Under the pieces are notes generated by a model, which was given only the letters and a program-made list of their open reading frames with translations, was not told the origin of the DNA and ran no database searches. Shown here one piece after another: positions 43,958-53,014 of a DNA stretch of 64,000 bases. The stretch's first letter is position 1; each line of letters starts with the position of its first letter. Origin of the DNA: Phyllobacteriaceae bacterium (lineage in GTDB: Bacteria; Pseudomonadota; Alphaproteobacteria; Rhizobiales; Rhizobiaceae); NCBI GenBank assembly GCA_024742765.1, contig JANSXT010000003.1, positions 62,001 through 126,000 of the forward strand, given 5' to 3'. A program made the translations under genes and the position numbers.

Positions 43958-45789
43958 AGCATCCTCCTGCCTGACATGAATGTTGCGACAAGTTTCCTGT
44001 AGCGGTCTGCCATCTCCTTGGTCGCTTGCCGATCATCCTTCGAGCCTGCAAACCATGCCTCCGCGGCATCGCCAAAAATCGTCCGCCCAATGGCAAAACC
44101 GGCGCAAATCTCCTGCTGACCGGCAAGATCGAGTTTTTCGCCAAGCGTATCGATCGCTTCGTTGAGGCCGAGCACCATGACACCGCGGCAAAGCCTGTCG
44201 TGGGCATGAATTTCTTCGCACAAGGCAGACCATCCGGCCGCTGTTTCAAGTGCCGGCAGTTTCCACCAATCGGGGGACAAGCCGGCCCGGTAGCAAAGCG
44301 CGACACCGCGCCTGAGCGTTTCGTCATCGCGCGGCATGTCGAGTGGGGGAACCAGTTCCAACATCCACTCGACACCATTGGAGCGACACGAGGCCTGAAG
44401 GGTGCGAAGCGTGCTGATCTGCTGCTGGATCATGTCTTCGTCATCGTCAGGCGAGAACCACACAAGGACCTTTGCCACCTGCCCCGGACGCCAACCGTCA
44501 ATATCGTTGGCAAGCTTATGACCAGCCTCGGTCTCCAGCGGCCGTGAACCAGTCACCTCGATCGGCCTGCCGGTCCAAATCCGGTCATTCCCTAGTTTGT
44601 CGAGCACCTTCTGGCCAAACTGAGGGTCCATCAACATGCCCGGCTGCGCATCCTCCAGGCCGCGTGATCCTTCTTCCATCGCGCCGAAAACCAACTGCTT
44701 GAATGCTTCGGCATCGGCTTGCGAACGCCGGTGCTTTGCAATCAACTTGGCAAACGGAACCCGGTGGTCACACGCCAGAGCCAGAATGGGACGATCGATG
44801 GCGGGGCGGGACAACGACCGGTGAAGATGCGCCAAATGTTCGCTGTTCTGGTCACGCTCGGCGAGAAACTGGTCCAGTTCGTTGGTGTAAGGCATCTCGA
44901 CCGAACAGCCGTGCCGCGTGGCCACTAGCGCGCCGGCACCATTGCCGCGCTCAATTGCTTCCTGGCGGCTTCCGGTCCTGATCCATGTGGCCAGAACATT
45001 GCCCAGGAAGGCGTCGCCAGCACCGACCGGATTGACAACGCTGATCGCAATACCGTCCGCCCGACACGCGCTTTCCTTATGCTCCCATACAGCTCCGTTG
45101 GGGCCAAGTTTCCGAATGACCTCCAGATCACCCGCCCAATCCGACCCATCGCTGCCAAGCAGGCTTATCTCTTCCTCGTTGCCGACGATCAGGGCGCAAG
45201 TCCTGGAAAATTCGACAACCCGGCCGACCGAACCTTCCAGGCCACCTTCGAACGATGCCCAAAGGTCGCGCCGCAGATCGATGTCCAAAACCATTTTGGC
45301 ACCTGCCTGTGCGGCAAGGGCAGCAATCGGGGCGACCATCGCAAACGCCCCCGGATCGGCAATATGCGTACCCGTGAACGCGACGATCTTTGCCTGGTCG
45401 AAATAGCCCGGCGGGATCTTGCTCGCGTCCAGATGCGCATCGGCGGCATCCGTCCGGTAAAAGTCGATCCCATCAGCTTCACTGTTAAGCATTCCAAGGA
45501 ATGCGAGCGCTGTTCTGCGGTCGCGATGTTGCGCCATTGCCTGCGTGTCGATGCCTTCGTCACGCAAGGTGCGAAGCAGATAGGCGCCCATCGGATCGTC
45601 ACCAACCGCTGAGATCAGACCGACGCTTGCACCGGCGCGCGCCGCTGCAATGGCCGTATTGCCACTAGACCCACCAGGATAACGGGCAAAACTGCGTGTC
45701 TCCTCCAGCGGCGTATGGGCTTGCACGCCATACAGATCGACAGCGATCCGCCCGACGCAGATGATGTCCGGAGCGTTGGCCATCATCAT
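43945..45789 (-). CDS. IolC-like PfkB kinase fused to DUF2090 aldolase-like domain
   Basis: This 614-aa protein has a PfkB sugar kinase (residues ~1-320; RYPGGSSGNTAIAAARAGA and the catalytic NPVGAGDAFLGNVLAT) followed by a DUF2090 barrel (~330-610; PILALACDHRVPFAKL, CRGVMVLGLNEAIDTLGEKL). The same fusion is annotated as IolC (5-dehydro-2-deoxygluconokinase) in Rhizobiales inositol operons, but iolB, iolD, iolE and iolG are not in the window. DUF2090 resembles class I aldolases, so the fusion may phosphorylate and then cleave a 2-deoxy-keto acid. It overlaps SMP-30 by 4 bp. I infer a paralogue adapted to the substrate of this operon. Confidence 0.8.
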   Translation of the reverse strand: MMMANAPDIICVGRIAVDLYGVQAHTPLEETRSFARYPGGSSGNTAIAAARAGASVGLISAVGDDPMGAYLLRTLRDEGIDTQAMAQHRDRRTALAFLGMLNSEADGIDFYRTDAADAHLDASKIPPGYFDQAKIVAFTGTHIADPGAFAMVAPIAALAAQAGAKMVLDIDLRRDLWASFEGGLEGSVGRVVEFSRTCALIVGNEEEISLLGSDGSDWAGDLEVIRKLGPNGAVWEHKESACRADGIAISVVNPVGAGDAFLGNVLATWIRTGSRQEAIERGNGAGALVATRHGCSVEMPYTNELDQFLAERDQNSEHLAHLHRSLSRPAIDRPILALACDHRVPFAKLIAKHRRSQADAEAFKQLVFGAMEEGSRGLEDAQPGMLMDPQFGQKVLDKLGNDRIWTGRPIEVTGSRPLETEAGHKLANDIDGWRPGQVAKVLVWFSPDDDEDMIQQQISTLRTLQASCRSNGVEWMLELVPPLDMPRDDETLRRGVALCYRAGLSPDWWKLPALETAAGWSALCEEIHAHDRLCRGVMVLGLNEAIDTLGEKLDLAGQQEICAGFAIGRTIFGDAAEAWFAGSKDDRQATKEMADRYRKLVATFMSGRRMLCAA

Positions 45790-46664
45790 GCCCCAAACCG
45801 AGGTTCGGGCACGCCGGTAACGCCAAGCCCGGTCACCGCGAAAACGCTGCCGCGCATGACACCGTCTCCGGGGAAACGTGGCAGTGGCGGTTTTGCCATC
45901 GAGGTTACGTAAAGCACGTCCAGGTTCGGGCCACCGAACATGACGCTTGTGACCTTGCGCACAGGCATGTCGATCACGCGATCAACCGATCCGTCGGGTC
46001 TCCAACGGTAAATGCGACCGGCATAGACGTTGGCGTTCCATAGGCACCCTTCGCTATCAACCGTGCCACCGTCCGCAGCGCCTTCGTCGGACCTGTCAAC
46101 CTCAACGAAATCGCGCCTGTTGGATAAGCTGCCCGTTTCTACGTCATAGTCGTAGGCCCAAATCACACCTGACCAGCTGTCGGCGAAATAGAAAGTCTTG
46201 TCATCGGGGCTGAAACAGGGACCATTGGAAACGATGATGTCGCTTTCGACCTTGGTGACGGTGAAATCCGGATCGAGGCGATAAAGCGCACCGTTCGGAC
46301 CCTCTTCCATTGTGTCCATGGAGCCGGCGAAGAAGCGGCCCCGGCGGTCAACCTTGCCGTCGTTGATCCGGTTTGCGGTCTTTCCCGGTTCTGGATCGTG
46401 GATGAGGTCGCAATCGCCCGTCTTGAAATCAAGCGTGTAAAAACCGTTCTGAAGCGAGACGATTGCACCATCGCCATCTTTGCGAAGCGCCATCGATCCA
46501 ATCTTGCCGGGCACATCCCACGCGCGCAGTTCCGTTCCCCGTTCGGTGCATCGAAAGACCCGACCATCCATGGAGTCGATGAAATAGAAGCGCTGCTGAT
46601 CGACGTCCCACAAAGGTCCTTCGCCAAGCGTCGTTTTCACGTCCAGAAAGACATCGATCTTCAT
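45786..46664 (-). CDS. SMP-30/gluconolactonase-family lactonase
   Basis: This 292-aa beta-propeller has metal-site motifs LGEGPLWDVDQQRFYFID, NRINDGKVDRRGRFFAGSMD, NGPCFSPDDKTFYFADS and GAADGGTVDSEGCLWNAN. It should open an aldonolactone produced by an oxidoreductase of the same operon. Its stop overlaps the start of the kinase/aldolase gene, and it starts 12 bp after the BKACE gene. It is only distantly similar to the SMP-30 at 15525-16436. Confidence 0.88.
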   Translation of the reverse strand: MKIDVFLDVKTTLGEGPLWDVDQQRFYFIDSMDGRVFRCTERGTELRAWDVPGKIGSMALRKDGDGAIVSLQNGFYTLDFKTGDCDLIHDPEPGKTANRINDGKVDRRGRFFAGSMDTMEEGPNGALYRLDPDFTVTKVESDIIVSNGPCFSPDDKTFYFADSWSGVIWAYDYDVETGSLSNRRDFVEVDRSDEGAADGGTVDSEGCLWNANVYAGRIYRWRPDGSVDRVIDMPVRKVTSVMFGGPNLDVLYVTSMAKPPLPRFPGDGVMRGSVFAVTGLGVTGVPEPRFGA

Positions 46665-46676
46665 TTCGCTTCCCTT

Positions 46677-47600
46677 CTAAAAATTGACCCGATCACCACC
46701 CTTGAGACCGAGTATCTCCCGAGCCTCCTCGGGCGTGGCAACGCGTTTGCCGAGTGCCTCAATCAGAGATTTGGCCTTGTGAACCTGTTGCGCGTTCGAT
46801 TGCGCCAACCGGTCCTTGGCGATCCACAATGAATCCTCCAGCCCCACCCGGATGTTGCCGCCAAGCGCGGCTGCGTGCGTGGCAACGCGAAATTGAGCAG
46901 CGCCGGCACCCAGAACCGACCAGCGCAAGTCCGCGCCAAACAATCGGTCTGCGGTCCGCTTCATATGCGCGATGTCTTCGGGATGATTGCCGATCCCACC
47001 CAGCAGGCCGAATACGGACTGGACGAAAAACGGCGGTTTGACCAAACCCCGGTCAACGAAGTGGGCAAGATTATAAAGGTGACTGATGTCGTAGCACTCG
47101 AACTCGAAACGTGTTCCGTTCGCGCCGGCCTGCGAGAGAACATATTCGATATCCTTGAAGGAGTTTCTGAATACCAGGTCCCTTGACCCTTCCAGATGTT
47201 CCCGCTCCCAGCCGGCGATGTCCGGGTAGCGCGCCAACATGCCGTAGAGGCCGAAATTCATGGACCCCATATTCAGCGAGGCAACTTCCGGCGCCAGCTC
47301 GGTCGCGGGTCGGGCCCGCTCTTCCACGGTCATGTACGGAGAGCCGCCGGTCGTGAGATTCACTACGGCACTGGTGGCCTGTTTGATCCGCGGCAGAAAC
47401 CGCATGAACCCTTCAGGCGTCTGATCAGGCTTGCCGCTTTTGGGATCACGGGCGTGAAGATGAAGGATCGAGGCGCCAGCTTCGGCCGCTCCAATAGCTG
47501 CTTTGGCGATCTCATCCGGCGTGACAGGCAAATGAGGCGACATGTGCGGCGTGTGAATGGCACCTGTGACCGCGCAGGTGATGATGACGGCATCAGTCAT
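46677..47600 (-). CDS. Beta-keto acid cleavage enzyme (BKACE, DUF849)
   Basis: This 307-aa enzyme has the BKACE zinc motif H47-x-H49 in GASILHLHARDPKSG and the downstream RFEFECYDISH, plus the C-terminal GGNIRVGLEDSLWI with the catalytic Arg and a Glu. BKACEs condense a beta-keto acid with acetyl-CoA and release acetoacetate and a new acyl-CoA. Its 5' end overlaps the 3-hydroxyacyl-CoA-type dehydrogenase by 8 bp, which would supply the 3-keto acid. The substrate class cannot be read from these motifs alone. Confidence 0.9.
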   Translation of the reverse strand: MTDAVIITCAVTGAIHTPHMSPHLPVTPDEIAKAAIGAAEAGASILHLHARDPKSGKPDQTPEGFMRFLPRIKQATSAVVNLTTGGSPYMTVEERARPATELAPEVASLNMGSMNFGLYGMLARYPDIAGWEREHLEGSRDLVFRNSFKDIEYVLSQAGANGTRFEFECYDISHLYNLAHFVDRGLVKPPFFVQSVFGLLGGIGNHPEDIAHMKRTADRLFGADLRWSVLGAGAAQFRVATHAAALGGNIRVGLEDSLWIAKDRLAQSNAQQVHKAKSLIEALGKRVATPEEAREILGLKGGDRVNF

Positions 47601-48540
47601 GGTTTGCCTCCAGACCAGCCTGTCGTTTGTGAACGCGCAGCCTCATCAACTGCTCGTCGCGCCAGCGGCTGCGGTCCTCGATCTGATCAATCGGCAGGCG
47701 TGATCGCCGGCATTGTGCGATGACATCCACGGCCTTGGTCCAGTCAGGCCTCCCATCGCCGCCAACGGCCAGCCGGTCATACATCGGGCCGTAGCGTTCA
47801 ACGTAGTCACGAACACCGCCCGGCGCATTGAGATCGATCGTCTCGAATGGCCCCATGATGACCCAGCGATTGGCCAAACCGTCCTTGATTGCGGCATCGA
47901 CTGCGTGCGGACTTGCGATACCCGCTTCAACCAGTCTGAAGGCCTCGTCCAACAGCGCGCCCTGAAGGCGATTGACGACGAACCCGTCAATCTCGCGATC
48001 AAGACGAACGATCTCATGACCGGCCGATCGCAGAAGCGCGGCGCATCGGTCGTATGTCGCCATCGAAGTCGATGGGGACCCGACCAGCTCGACGGCGCGA
48101 ATAAGGTTGGGCGGATTGATCGGGTGGGCCACAAGGCAGCGTGCAGCGCCCGCGAAACCGTCAAAAAGCGCTGATGGCAGGAGGGCGGACGTCGAACTGG
48201 CTATCACCGCGCTGTTGGGCGCCAGATCATCGAGCTTCATCAATACGCTTCGCTTGATCTCCAGATCCTCAGCGACGTTTTCCTGAACATGATCAACATC
48301 AGCGATGGCGTCTTGAAGGGACTCAGCCGGAACAATCCTTTGGGCAACAGTCGCAACGTCCTCGTCAAACAGCCCGTATTCGCGCAGGCTTTGCAGGCGT
48401 GTTTTGATTGCGTTCAGTGCGGACTGAACGGCTTGGTCATTCTGGTCCCACAGGATCACCCGATGACCGGCCGTTGCAAAGCTCATTGCCCACGCCTGTC
48501 CGATCAGTCCCGTACCGATAATGGCTGTCTTGTGTGCCAT
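47593..48540 (-). CDS. 3-hydroxyacyl-CoA/L-gulonate 3-dehydrogenase-like oxidoreductase
   Basis: The ATG at 48540 sits in TGATG with the SDR stop; a GTG at 48543 is the alternative. The ~315-aa protein has the Rossmann motif TAIIGTGLIGQAWAMSFATA, then ASSTSALLPSALFDG, LVAHPINPPNLIRAVELVG and RLDREIDGFVVNRLQGALL of the 3HCDH family. Length and the HPINPP motif match the lambda-crystallin/L-gulonate or carnitine dehydrogenase branch, which oxidises free 3-hydroxy acids. Together with BKACE downstream, it should make the 3-keto acid that BKACE cleaves. Confidence 0.85.
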   Translation of the reverse strand: MAHKTAIIGTGLIGQAWAMSFATAGHRVILWDQNDQAVQSALNAIKTRLQSLREYGLFDEDVATVAQRIVPAESLQDAIADVDHVQENVAEDLEIKRSVLMKLDDLAPNSAVIASSTSALLPSALFDGFAGAARCLVAHPINPPNLIRAVELVGSPSTSMATYDRCAALLRSAGHEIVRLDREIDGFVVNRLQGALLDEAFRLVEAGIASPHAVDAAIKDGLANRWVIMGPFETIDLNAPGGVRDYVERYGPMYDRLAVGGDGRPDWTKAVDVIAQCRRSRLPIDQIEDRSRWRDEQLMRLRVHKRQAGLEANHD

Positions 48541-49310
48541 CACAACGTCTCCACATTGCCGTCGACGGCAATTGACTGGCCGGAGATATTGGCGCCGGCG
48601 GGCGAGAGCAGGAACGAGATGGTTTCAGCAACGTCTTGTGCGGTCACCATGCGTCTCATGGACACTTTGCCGAGATACTGTTCACGTATCTCCTGAACCG
48701 ATACGCCCTCGCTTCGAGCGCGACTTTCAATGACGGCTTCCATGCGTGGCCCGGCAACAAATCCCGGCAGGATGGCATTTACCCGGATGTTGTCAGGCCC
48801 CAGTTCCTTGGCGAGGCTTTGGGCTAGACCGATGACGCCAAACTTTGTCGCGGCATAGGGTATTCGGTAGGGATAGCCATACTTTCCGGCCACAGAAGAC
48901 ATGCAGATGATGGATCCGCCGCCGCGTGCGCGAAGCAGCGGGACCGCGAAATGCGCACATGTGAACTGCCCGGTGAGGCCGATCGCCACGCAGCGCGCGA
49001 ATTCATCCGGGCTTGTCTCATCGACACGGCCTGTTGGCCCGGCAATACCGGCATTGTTGATCAAACAATCCAGTTTGCCGAACCTGGTGCGAACCTCGGC
49101 AAAAAACGATGCCATGGCGCCCATGTCGGCAACATCGGCCTTGTAGCACAGTGAGGCTGGCATCTGCGCTGCGGCGTCATCCAGAGCATTCTGGTCGATA
49201 TCGCAAATCGCCAGATCCATGCCTTCGCTGGAAAGCTGTCTGGCAACCGCCCAGCCGATGCCGCTGGCCCCGGCGGTAATGACACCAAATTGTCCTTTCA
49301 GCTTGCCCAT
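48540..49310 (-). CDS. Short-chain dehydrogenase/reductase
   Basis: This 256-aa classical SDR has the TAGASGIGWAVA cofactor loop, an NNAG motif in LINNAGIAG, catalytic Ser in CMSSVAGKYG and YxxxK in YAATKFG. Asp in AICDIDQ after strand two indicates NAD rather than NADP. It begins 3 bp after the permease. It likely oxidises the imported sugar or polyol, giving a lactone or keto sugar for the SMP-30 and 3HCDH-type enzymes. Confidence 0.9.
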   Translation of the reverse strand: MGKLKGQFGVITAGASGIGWAVARQLSSEGMDLAICDIDQNALDDAAAQMPASLCYKADVADMGAMASFFAEVRTRFGKLDCLINNAGIAGPTGRVDETSPDEFARCVAIGLTGQFTCAHFAVPLLRARGGGSIICMSSVAGKYGYPYRIPYAATKFGVIGLAQSLAKELGPDNIRVNAILPGFVAGPRMEAVIESRARSEGVSVQEIREQYLGKVSMRRMVTAQDVAETISFLLSPAGANISGQSIAVDGNVETL

Positions 49311-49313
49311 CGC

Positions 49314-51353
49314 CTACCCACGCTTCTCACGAAGTCCGACAACCGCGACCAGAATGATCAGACCGAAGAAGACCGCGCGGAACGCATAAGGAAGGGTCGT
49401 TCCCGCCAGCAGGGTTTGCATGGCCGTCAACAGAACCGCGCCACCGACCATTCCAAGGTAGTGCCCACGTCCACCGGTAATCAGGGCACCGCCGACAACG
49501 ACGATGGCGATCGACGGCAAGAGGTATTCATCGCCCATCCCGAGGCTCGCCTGTCCACCGAAGCCGGTCAGCAAAATGCCCACCACCGCCGCACACATTG
49601 AACAGAGCATGTAGACCGCAATGAGGGTTGCGCTGGTTCTGACGCCGGACAGATGCGCTGCTTCCTCGCTGTTTCCGATCGCATAGATGCGGCGGCCGAA
49701 TGGCGTGCGCGTCAGCAGGAGCACCGCAAAGGTCACGAATACCAGCAAGAGCGGAATGATGGGTGTGACGCCCAAAACCTCACCGGTCATCAACCAGCGC
49801 AGGCTTGCAGGCGCAAATCCATCCGGCGTGCCACCGGAATAAAGCAGCGTCACCCCTTGCAGGATCCCGTTCATCGCAAGAGTGAAGACGATCGGCGACA
49901 ACCCGAGCACCACGATGCCAATCCCGTTGATCAGGCCGACCAGCGCCGCCACCGCCAGAACGACCGGGACGGCATAAAGCAATGAACCGTCGGACCCCGC
50001 GGACATTCCGGTGAGCATGACGCCGGCAAGCGTGATCATCCATGGGACCGAAAGATCAAGGCCGCCGGTCAGGATCACCGCTCCCTGCCCAAGCGCGAGA
50101 ACAGCCAGAAACGTCGACAACACGATGAGCGAATCCCAGTAGGCCCAACCGGTGAAGACATTGCCAAGCAACAGTTGCGTGGCGACCAGCACCGCCAGCA
50201 GGCAGATCCATGCGGGCAGCGAGTACCGAAGGACGGCCGCATTGCGTGTGAGGAAGCCAGGCAGGACAGGCGGGGTAGCGCTTCCGGCAAACGCCATGCG
50301 GTTGTCCACCCTGTCCCGTTGGCTGACCAGCAACCTGCCGTTGCGGGCCCTGAGCCAAGAGAGCCCCGCACGCAATTGTTCAGACAGCTTGGAGTCTCGC
50401 GACAAAGAGCCTGCGAGGACGGCAGCCAGCAGAACCGCGCTTTCGGCAATTGTCGAGTAGTAGGCAGAGACATTGGCAGCCAGCAAAATGTTGACCACCA
50501 CGAGGAGCACATAGGCGCCGATGACCGAGCCGAGCAGGCCACCCTGCCCGCCCCCAAGGCGTGTCCCGCCGATGACGACGGCAGCAAAAATGGGCAGAAG
50601 CAACGCATTGCCGACCAGCGGATCGCCGGAACCCGTCTGACCCGACACATAGACACCAGCCAGACCGTACAACCCGCCTGCGAGCACATAGGTGACAAAC
50701 AAGGTCCGGGATACGGGCAGACCGGATGCTTCGGCCGCATCACCGTCGGAACCGATGGCATACAATGCCAGGCCATAGCGCGATCGCTTGAGCAGCATCC
50801 ACAGGAGCAACACAACGCCGATCAGGACGATCGGAAACGGCAGGAAATTGGGAATTGCATCGCCAGCATAGATGCCAAGGCTGGCCGAGATAAACCCGCC
50901 GGGCTTGTCCATGACCAGCAAAGTGATGCCCTGGACGATAAACATGGTTGCGAGCGTCACAACAATCGGCTGAAGCCGCATGAAACCGATGAAAAAACCG
51001 TTGAACGCGCCAACGGCCATCCCGATTGCAACGCCGAAGGCAGTCCAAAGCGGCACCGAGGCCTGCATGTTTGCCGGGTCCATGTTCGCCGCGAGCGCCG
51101 CGTTGACCAGCGAGATGACCGCACCTGCGGACAGATCAAAACCGCCTGACAGGATGACAAGCGATTGCCCCATGGCCGCAATCGCCGTCGTCGCGCCACC
51201 ACTGGCGAGAAACGAGATATCAAAATAGGTCAGCGGGAACGGATTGAGCCAATTGGAAAACGCAATCAGTCCGACCAGAACCGCAATGGAAACCAGGACA
51301 GCGCGACTGCGCTGGACGACAGTCCCGATAGGGGGCATCGCGCGCGTTGTCAT
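49314..51353 (-). CDS. Fused double sugar ABC permease (two RbsC-type halves)
   Basis: From the ATG at 51353 (ATGA overlap with the ATPase stop) this is a 679-aa membrane protein. Each half is a full RbsC-type permease: residues ~15-320 with LSGGFDLSAGAVISL and VVIGGTRLGGGQGGLLGSVI, and ~375-679 with LTGGLDLSVPWMITL and VVVGGALITGGRGHYLGMVG. A charged cytoplasmic linker (~325-360) joins them. CUT2 permeases are normally single ~330-aa proteins that dimerise. Here the two halves have diverged, so the channel is an obligate pseudo-heterodimer. Confidence 0.9.
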   Translation of the reverse strand: MTTRAMPPIGTVVQRSRAVLVSIAVLVGLIAFSNWLNPFPLTYFDISFLASGGATTAIAAMGQSLVILSGGFDLSAGAVISLVNAALAANMDPANMQASVPLWTAFGVAIGMAVGAFNGFFIGFMRLQPIVVTLATMFIVQGITLLVMDKPGGFISASLGIYAGDAIPNFLPFPIVLIGVVLLLWMLLKRSRYGLALYAIGSDGDAAEASGLPVSRTLFVTYVLAGGLYGLAGVYVSGQTGSGDPLVGNALLLPIFAAVVIGGTRLGGGQGGLLGSVIGAYVLLVVVNILLAANVSAYYSTIAESAVLLAAVLAGSLSRDSKLSEQLRAGLSWLRARNGRLLVSQRDRVDNRMAFAGSATPPVLPGFLTRNAAVLRYSLPAWICLLAVLVATQLLLGNVFTGWAYWDSLIVLSTFLAVLALGQGAVILTGGLDLSVPWMITLAGVMLTGMSAGSDGSLLYAVPVVLAVAALVGLINGIGIVVLGLSPIVFTLAMNGILQGVTLLYSGGTPDGFAPASLRWLMTGEVLGVTPIIPLLLVFVTFAVLLLTRTPFGRRIYAIGNSEEAAHLSGVRTSATLIAVYMLCSMCAAVVGILLTGFGGQASLGMGDEYLLPSIAIVVVGGALITGGRGHYLGMVGGAVLLTAMQTLLAGTTLPYAFRAVFFGLIILVAVVGLREKRG

Positions 51354-52906
51354 GCCGCACACCCCTCCGCTGCGACCTTGCTCAGGTCGGATGAAACGCC
51401 GCCAAGCGTTGCATCGAGCACCTTGTTCTCGGTGATGTTCGCGCCTTCGAGCCAGGTCGTGATTTCACCTTCATAGATCACCCCGAGGCGGTCGCTGAGA
51501 TGCACAAGCTCCGGGATCTCGGTTGAATAAAGCAGTATCGCGCCGCCCTTTTCCGCATAGCTGCGCATAAGCTCGTAGAGTTGATGCTTGGTACCGACAT
51601 CGATACCGCGCGTCGGATCAAACAGCAGCAGGATCCGGCTGTTTGCGACCAGCCATTTGGCGATCGATATCTTTTGCTGATTGCCGCCGGAAAATGCCCC
51701 CGCGGCCAGATAGTGCGCGCGCTCGTCCACCTCGACGGCTTCGAAAGCCGATGCCGCCTCTTCACGTTCCTTGTCGCCGTCAATCAAGGGGCCTTTGCAA
51801 AGCTGATTTAGAACCGGCAGCGCCGCGTTCTCCAGCCCAGACATCTTCAGAAAAAGGCCTTGGGTCTTGCGCTCTTCAGGCACCAGACCGATCCCGATAG
51901 ACGGATGCAAAGCGTCGGCCGGCGATGTGAGCTGGACGGGCTTGCCGTCGACCAGCATTTGGCCGGAGTCAATCGGCTCAGCGCCGAACAGTGACATGAA
52001 CAGCTCTCTTTGCCCCATGCCCTGCAAGCCTGCGATGCCGAGAATTTCTCCCGGATGCAGGTCGAAATCGACGTCTTTCAGTTTGGGCCCGGCGCACATC
52101 GAGCGAACGCTCAGGACCGGGTTTGGCAAATCCCGCTTTTCGACGTCCTCGCGCGGAGGGAATGCGGTTTCGACGGAACGTCCAATGATCAGTTCAACCA
52201 CTTCATCGTCGCTGAAATCGTCGATGAAACCGGAACGGATGTGCTCACCGTTGCGCAAGATGCTGAGCGTGTCGCAGAACGCCCGAACCTCCGGCAACCT
52301 GTGAGAAATAAAGATCACGGTGACGCCGGCAGCCTTGGAGCGTTCTATGATGTCGCCGAGCCAATCGACATCACGGCCCGACAGCGCCGATGTCGGCTCG
52401 TCCAGCAACAATACATTGGGCCGGCGCAACAGCGCTCTGGCGATTTCGATCTTCTGCTTGTTGGCCAGGCTCAGATCGCCGGCGAGCGCATGAATATCGA
52501 TGTCCAGATCAAGTTCATCCAGATGTGCGGCGACAGCCCGAACCGCCTCGCCTCGCTTCAGAAGCCCGAGCGGATTTGTTTCGCCTTTGGGAATAAGCAT
52601 GTTGTCGAGGATCGTAAGGTCAGGGATCAAAGTCAGCTCCTGAAAAGCTGTTTGAATGCCTGCAAGCTGCGCCTCGATCGCGGATCGGAACCGTATTTCC
52701 TGACCATTGAGACGGATGGTTCCGCTGTCCGGGCGCACAAGCCCCGACAATATCTTCATCGTCGTCGACTTTCCGGCACCATTTTCACCAAGCAACGCAT
52801 GGACCTGTCCGGGCGCGGCGGAAAACGAAACGTTGGAGTTTGCGATTGTGGCGCCGTAGGCTTTTGTAATTCCCGACAGCTCGATAATCGGCGGCAAAGC
52901 ACCCAT
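51350..52906 (-). CDS. Sugar ABC transporter double ATP-binding protein
   Basis: This 518-aa RbsA/MglA-type protein has two nucleotide-binding domains. The N-terminal one is complete: GENGAGKST, Q-loop, LSLANKQKIEIARALL signature and VLLLDEPTSALSG. The C-terminal one has the usual degenerate Walker A (IAGLQGMGQRE), a good signature FSGGNQQKISIAKWL, and LLLFDPTRGIDVG in place of LLLDEPTRG, so its Walker B acidic pair is altered. It energises the fused permease downstream. Confidence 0.92.
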   Translation of the reverse strand: MGALPPIIELSGITKAYGATIANSNVSFSAAPGQVHALLGENGAGKSTTMKILSGLVRPDSGTIRLNGQEIRFRSAIEAQLAGIQTAFQELTLIPDLTILDNMLIPKGETNPLGLLKRGEAVRAVAAHLDELDLDIDIHALAGDLSLANKQKIEIARALLRRPNVLLLDEPTSALSGRDVDWLGDIIERSKAAGVTVIFISHRLPEVRAFCDTLSILRNGEHIRSGFIDDFSDDEVVELIIGRSVETAFPPREDVEKRDLPNPVLSVRSMCAGPKLKDVDFDLHPGEILGIAGLQGMGQRELFMSLFGAEPIDSGQMLVDGKPVQLTSPADALHPSIGIGLVPEERKTQGLFLKMSGLENAALPVLNQLCKGPLIDGDKEREEAASAFEAVEVDERAHYLAAGAFSGGNQQKISIAKWLVANSRILLLFDPTRGIDVGTKHQLYELMRSYAEKGGAILLYSTEIPELVHLSDRLGVIYEGEITTWLEGANITENKVLDATLGGVSSDLSKVAAEGCAA

Positions 52907-52947
52907 TGGACTGCCCCTCCCAGATCGACGCCCGTTTGCGTAAGAGC

Positions 52948-52978
52948 GGCTGACGCACCATTGCGCAATGCGTCAGCC
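52948..52978 (-). promoter_or_regulatory. Stem-loop between binding-protein and ATPase genes
   Basis: GGCTGACGCA and TGCGTCAGCC form a perfect 10-bp stem with an 11-base loop in the 108-bp gap between the binding-protein gene and the ATPase gene. Hairpins in this position commonly stabilise the upstream transcript and reduce read-through, giving more binding protein than membrane components. No T-run follows. Confidence 0.7.
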
Positions 52979-53014
52979 GATCGGATTAGCTGGCGTCCGT
53001 TTACGGACGACCGA

